DNA from: Bacillota bacterium | Lineage (GTDB): Bacteria > Bacillota > Clostridia > Saccharofermentanales > Saccharofermentanaceae | NCBI GenBank assembly: GCA_023397475.1 | Contig: JAEWUD010000009.1 | Span: 1-14,024 of the forward strand | Direction: 5' to 3' | Length of the DNA stretch: 14,024 bases | Part shown: in pieces, positions 12,015 to 14,024 of the stretch | How positions within the stretch are numbered: position 1 is the stretch's first letter | Layout: each line of letters opens with the position of its first letter | Made by a program: the position numbers and the translations under genes | Notes under the pieces: generated by a model | Database searches by the model: none | What the model was told of the DNA's origin: nothing | What the model saw: the letters and a program-made list of their open reading frames with translations, nothing else

Positions 12015-14024
12015 ATGCATATTTCAAAAGTTCGCCAATTCTTTCGCAAAGTTCTTGTTATTGTTCTTTCCGCCTGTATGCTTCCGTTGAGCGATTTCTC
12101 TGGTCTTTTCTCGGAATGGACTGAGAACTTGATGGCCATAAGTAATAATGAGAACTCGATGACGCATTTTGCATCTGCCGAAATTGATGGCATTCAGACC
12201 TCATTATCAATAGATAAGGGAAATATTGTCATCGGTGATAGTACCATAAGTGGATTCTCCGAGAATGGTACTCCAATAACGGAAGCCGATCCTGATGGAT
12301 ACATTATTACCCAAACGGATGTTGCGATTCCTTCGGCCAATACGATCCAGGTGTCGGGGGGGACAAACAAACTAACACTTTCCTCCATAAACATCCTGTG
12401 CAACTCTTCCGACGAATTGGGGAGCGCTTTCTCGATTGTTCCCGGAGCGACTGTTAATGTCAAAACAGAGGGGATAAACACATTATCCAGTGGGAGTCAG
12501 AATGCAGGAATTCGCGTGCCTGCGGGAGCTACGGTTTCGATTTCAAGTGAAGTGAACGGAGAGCTAATCGCAAACGGCGGTTCATGTGGTGCAGGAATCG
12601 GAGGAGATGCATTTATTCCTGATGCGGGAAATATCTTCATCAATAGCGGCACAGTAAAAGCAACGGGCGGAGAATTTGCCGCGGGACTTGGTGGCGGTGA
12701 GAATCCTTCCAGCAAATCAGGAGGGTTCTTCGAATCTATCATCATCAAGGGTGGAACAATAATCGCAACAGGCGGTGATTCCGCATCGGGTATAGGCGGA
12801 GGAGCGTATGGCCCCGCTTTGGGATCGATCACGGTCGAGGATGGAGACATTACCGCAACGGGAGGACTGAATGGTGGTTCCGGTATAGGCGGTGGATGTG
12901 GTTACGGAGACGCTAAGATTACCATACTGGATGGAATCATCCATGCGTATGGCAATGGAGGCGGTGCCGGAATTGGTGCAGGACTTTATGCAAATGCCAC
13001 AAGTATCGTACTTGAGGGTGGTCTGATCTATGCACAGGGTAGTCTCAGTGATAAAGAAGATCTTCAATTACAGCACCCGGAGGACCTAGATGGTTTCTGC
13101 AGTGCGGGTATTGGCGGTGGCGCCGCGGCTACGATAGGATCTTTCTATTTGTCCGTAGCACAAAGTGCTCCCCAGAGTTCTGTTAAGATTTCCGGCGGTA
13201 CGATCTATGACTTGGATGACCGTGCCGTAGTAATTCCTGAGGCGGAAGAAGATGAACTAATCCCTGCGCCTATTCTTACGACGATCGGATCGGGAGAGTA
13301 TTCGGAGCCTGCGATGATAACCGTTGATGGTGGCTCCATTCGCCCATTAACTTCAACATACACATATAATTCAGCCGGAGCCGAGGTATTTCGCTCCTGT
13401 GTTGTTATACCTGAATCACCGAATGAGATGCTGACTGAGCTCATCCTTACGCAGAATGGAAATGTTTCTGCATATGGGGTCAAAGACGTACAAACCGACT
13501 CTGCTTCTCAACTGTTCCTTTATGTCCCTGGAACAGAGGGGTACCATTGTAAGTCAACTTGCATGGAAGTGGTTGCTGAGCAGGACTTCATTCCAGGTGG
13601 TGCAACCTTGATGAAACTGGATCAGACGGGCTTCGCCTTTGCTGAAGCTTCGATGACCGTGGAATACGGATCTCCGGCGTTTTCGGTAGTGGCAAACGGA
13701 GGATTGGGTACAGGGACAGTCTCTTATGAGATTCTTGCAGGCAAAGATATTGTATCAATTACAGGTAATTTGGTACGTGTTCAGGGTGTTGGCACCGCGA
13801 TAATACGCGCGTTTATTACCGCTGATGAGCAGTACAAAGAAGGTCGTGCGACGATTACGATAGAAGTTACGAATGCTGTGCCCACAGTTTCTCCAACCTC
13901 AGTACCGACAGCAACACCTACCTCAGCACCGACAGTTACTCCGACACCGCCTCCGACTCCTACACCAACACCGACTCCTACACCAACTCCGCCTCCAACT
14001 CCGACACCAACTCCTACACCAACG
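12015..14024 (+). CDS. Large exported repeat-rich surface protein (3' end outside window)
   Basis: The frame is open for 670 codons from ATG 12015 (GAGGG ribosome site 7 bases upstream) to the window edge. An N-terminal signal follows: K5, R7, R11, K12, then a short hydrophobic core ending in LSAC (18-21). That is a good lipobox, so C21 may be lipidated; otherwise a signal peptidase I site lies shortly after. Residues about 182-343 hold five glycine-rich repeats of about 30-35 residues (I-x-GG-x-I-x-A-x-GG, then GxGIGGG), a pattern expected of a solenoid or beta-helix; a sixth SAGIGGG occurs near 364. Residues about 540-622 form a bacterial Ig-like domain (VEYGSPAFSVV, GTGTVSYEI, GVGTAIIRA). 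From about 623 the protein becomes a Pro-Thr-rich linker. It probably acts outside the cell in adhesion or glycan binding; a C-terminal anchor cannot be seen. It lies 57 bases after the lipoprotein gene. Confidence 0.85.
   Translation, partial: MHISKVRQFFRKVLVIVLSACMLPLSDFSGLFSEWTENLMAISNNENSMTHFASAEIDGIQTSLSIDKGNIVIGDSTISGFSENGTPITEADPDGYIITQTDVAIPSANTIQVSGGTNKLTLSSINILCNSSDELGSAFSIVPGATVNVKTEGINTLSSGSQNAGIRVPAGATVSISSEVNGELIANGGSCGAGIGGDAFIPDAGNIFINSGTVKATGGEFAAGLGGGENPSSKSGGFFESIIIKGGTIIATGGDSASGIGGGAYGPALGSITVEDGDITATGGLNGGSGIGGGCGYGDAKITILDGIIHAYGNGGGAGIGAGLYANATSIVLEGGLIYAQGSLSDKEDLQLQHPEDLDGFCSAGIGGGAAATIGSFYLSVAQSAPQSSVKISGGTIYDLDDRAVVIPEAEEDELIPAPILTTIGSGEYSEPAMITVDGGSIRPLTSTYTYNSAGAEVFRSCVVIPESPNEMLTELILTQNGNVSAYGVKDVQTDSASQLFLYVPGTEGYHCKSTCMEVVAEQDFIPGGATLMKLDQTGFAFAEASMTVEYGSPAFSVVANGGLGTGTVSYEILAGKDIVSITGNLVRVQGVGTAIIRAFITADEQYKEGRATITIEVTNAVPTVSPTSVPTATPTSAPTVTPTPPPTPTPTPTPTPTPPPTPTPTPTPT
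13882..14024 (+). repeat. Pro-Thr-encoding simple repeat in the surface-protein gene
   Basis: Degenerate ACxCCx codon pairs encode a Pro-Thr-rich tail that becomes near-pure PT/PP after about 13938 and runs to the window edge. Such tracts form extended, often glycosylated cell-wall spacers and are prone to length change by slippage. They are also a common assembly break point, which may explain where a contig would end. Confidence 0.8.

Noticed and set aside
12194..13483. Minus-strand frames opposite the large surface protein
   Set aside because: The plus strand is open for 670 codons with signal peptide, glycine repeats and an Ig-like domain; the antisense frames have no recognisable features.

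Overview
The window looks like chromosomal DNA of a Gram-positive bacterium of the Bacillota, most likely a Clostridia-type anaerobe. This rests on consistent strong AGGAGG-like ribosome binding sites, use of TTG starts, a DUF1848 protein, a DUF1538 plus PII module, a lipoprotein with Ser/Thr/Pro linker and a Pro-Thr-rich exported protein. No rRNA or tRNA gene, insertion sequence or CRISPR array was seen. The species cannot be named from the sequence.

Left part (1-7888), compact and mostly housekeeping or accessory metabolism: the 3' end of tyrosyl-tRNA synthetase (tyrS, +) converges on and overlaps a two-gene minus-strand unit. That unit encodes a duplicated DUF1538 membrane protein and, overlapping its end, a protein of two fused PII-like domains. 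The pairing suggests a membrane transporter with its own PII-type sensor. A divergent two-gene plus-strand unit follows: an aminoglycoside 6-adenylyltransferase-like protein fused to a VOC (glyoxalase-fold) domain, coupled by an ATGA overlap to a DUF1848 protein with a C-terminal CX3CX2C cluster motif. Then come a minus-strand PAS-GGDEF-bacteriohemerythrin protein (predicted oxygen- or redox-responsive diguanylate cyclase) and a plus-strand AlkD-type DNA glycosylase.

Middle (7889-8754): about 870 bases without a credible gene. It holds seven tandem copies, period about 75 bp, of a unit containing a 12-bp-stem palindrome, followed by a lone palindrome of related design but different stem sequence. 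This is the most unusual structure in the window.

Right part (8755-14024), accessory in character: a minus-strand run of a membrane-anchored MerR-family regulator and a 132-residue protein of unknown function. The regulator's own promoter has the 19-bp spacer typical of MerR control. Upstream lies the decayed N-terminus of a short-chain dehydrogenase, then a DUF3592-like membrane protein. A promoter region with two inverted repeats separates that gene from a plus-strand pair of exported proteins: a small lipoprotein carrying one Ig-like (BIg2) domain and one RHS/YD repeat, and a large repeat-rich surface protein that runs off the window in a Pro-Thr-rich tail.

No convincing intrinsic terminator (stable stem plus T-run) was found anywhere. 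Several convergent genes overlap or abut, leaving little room for one.
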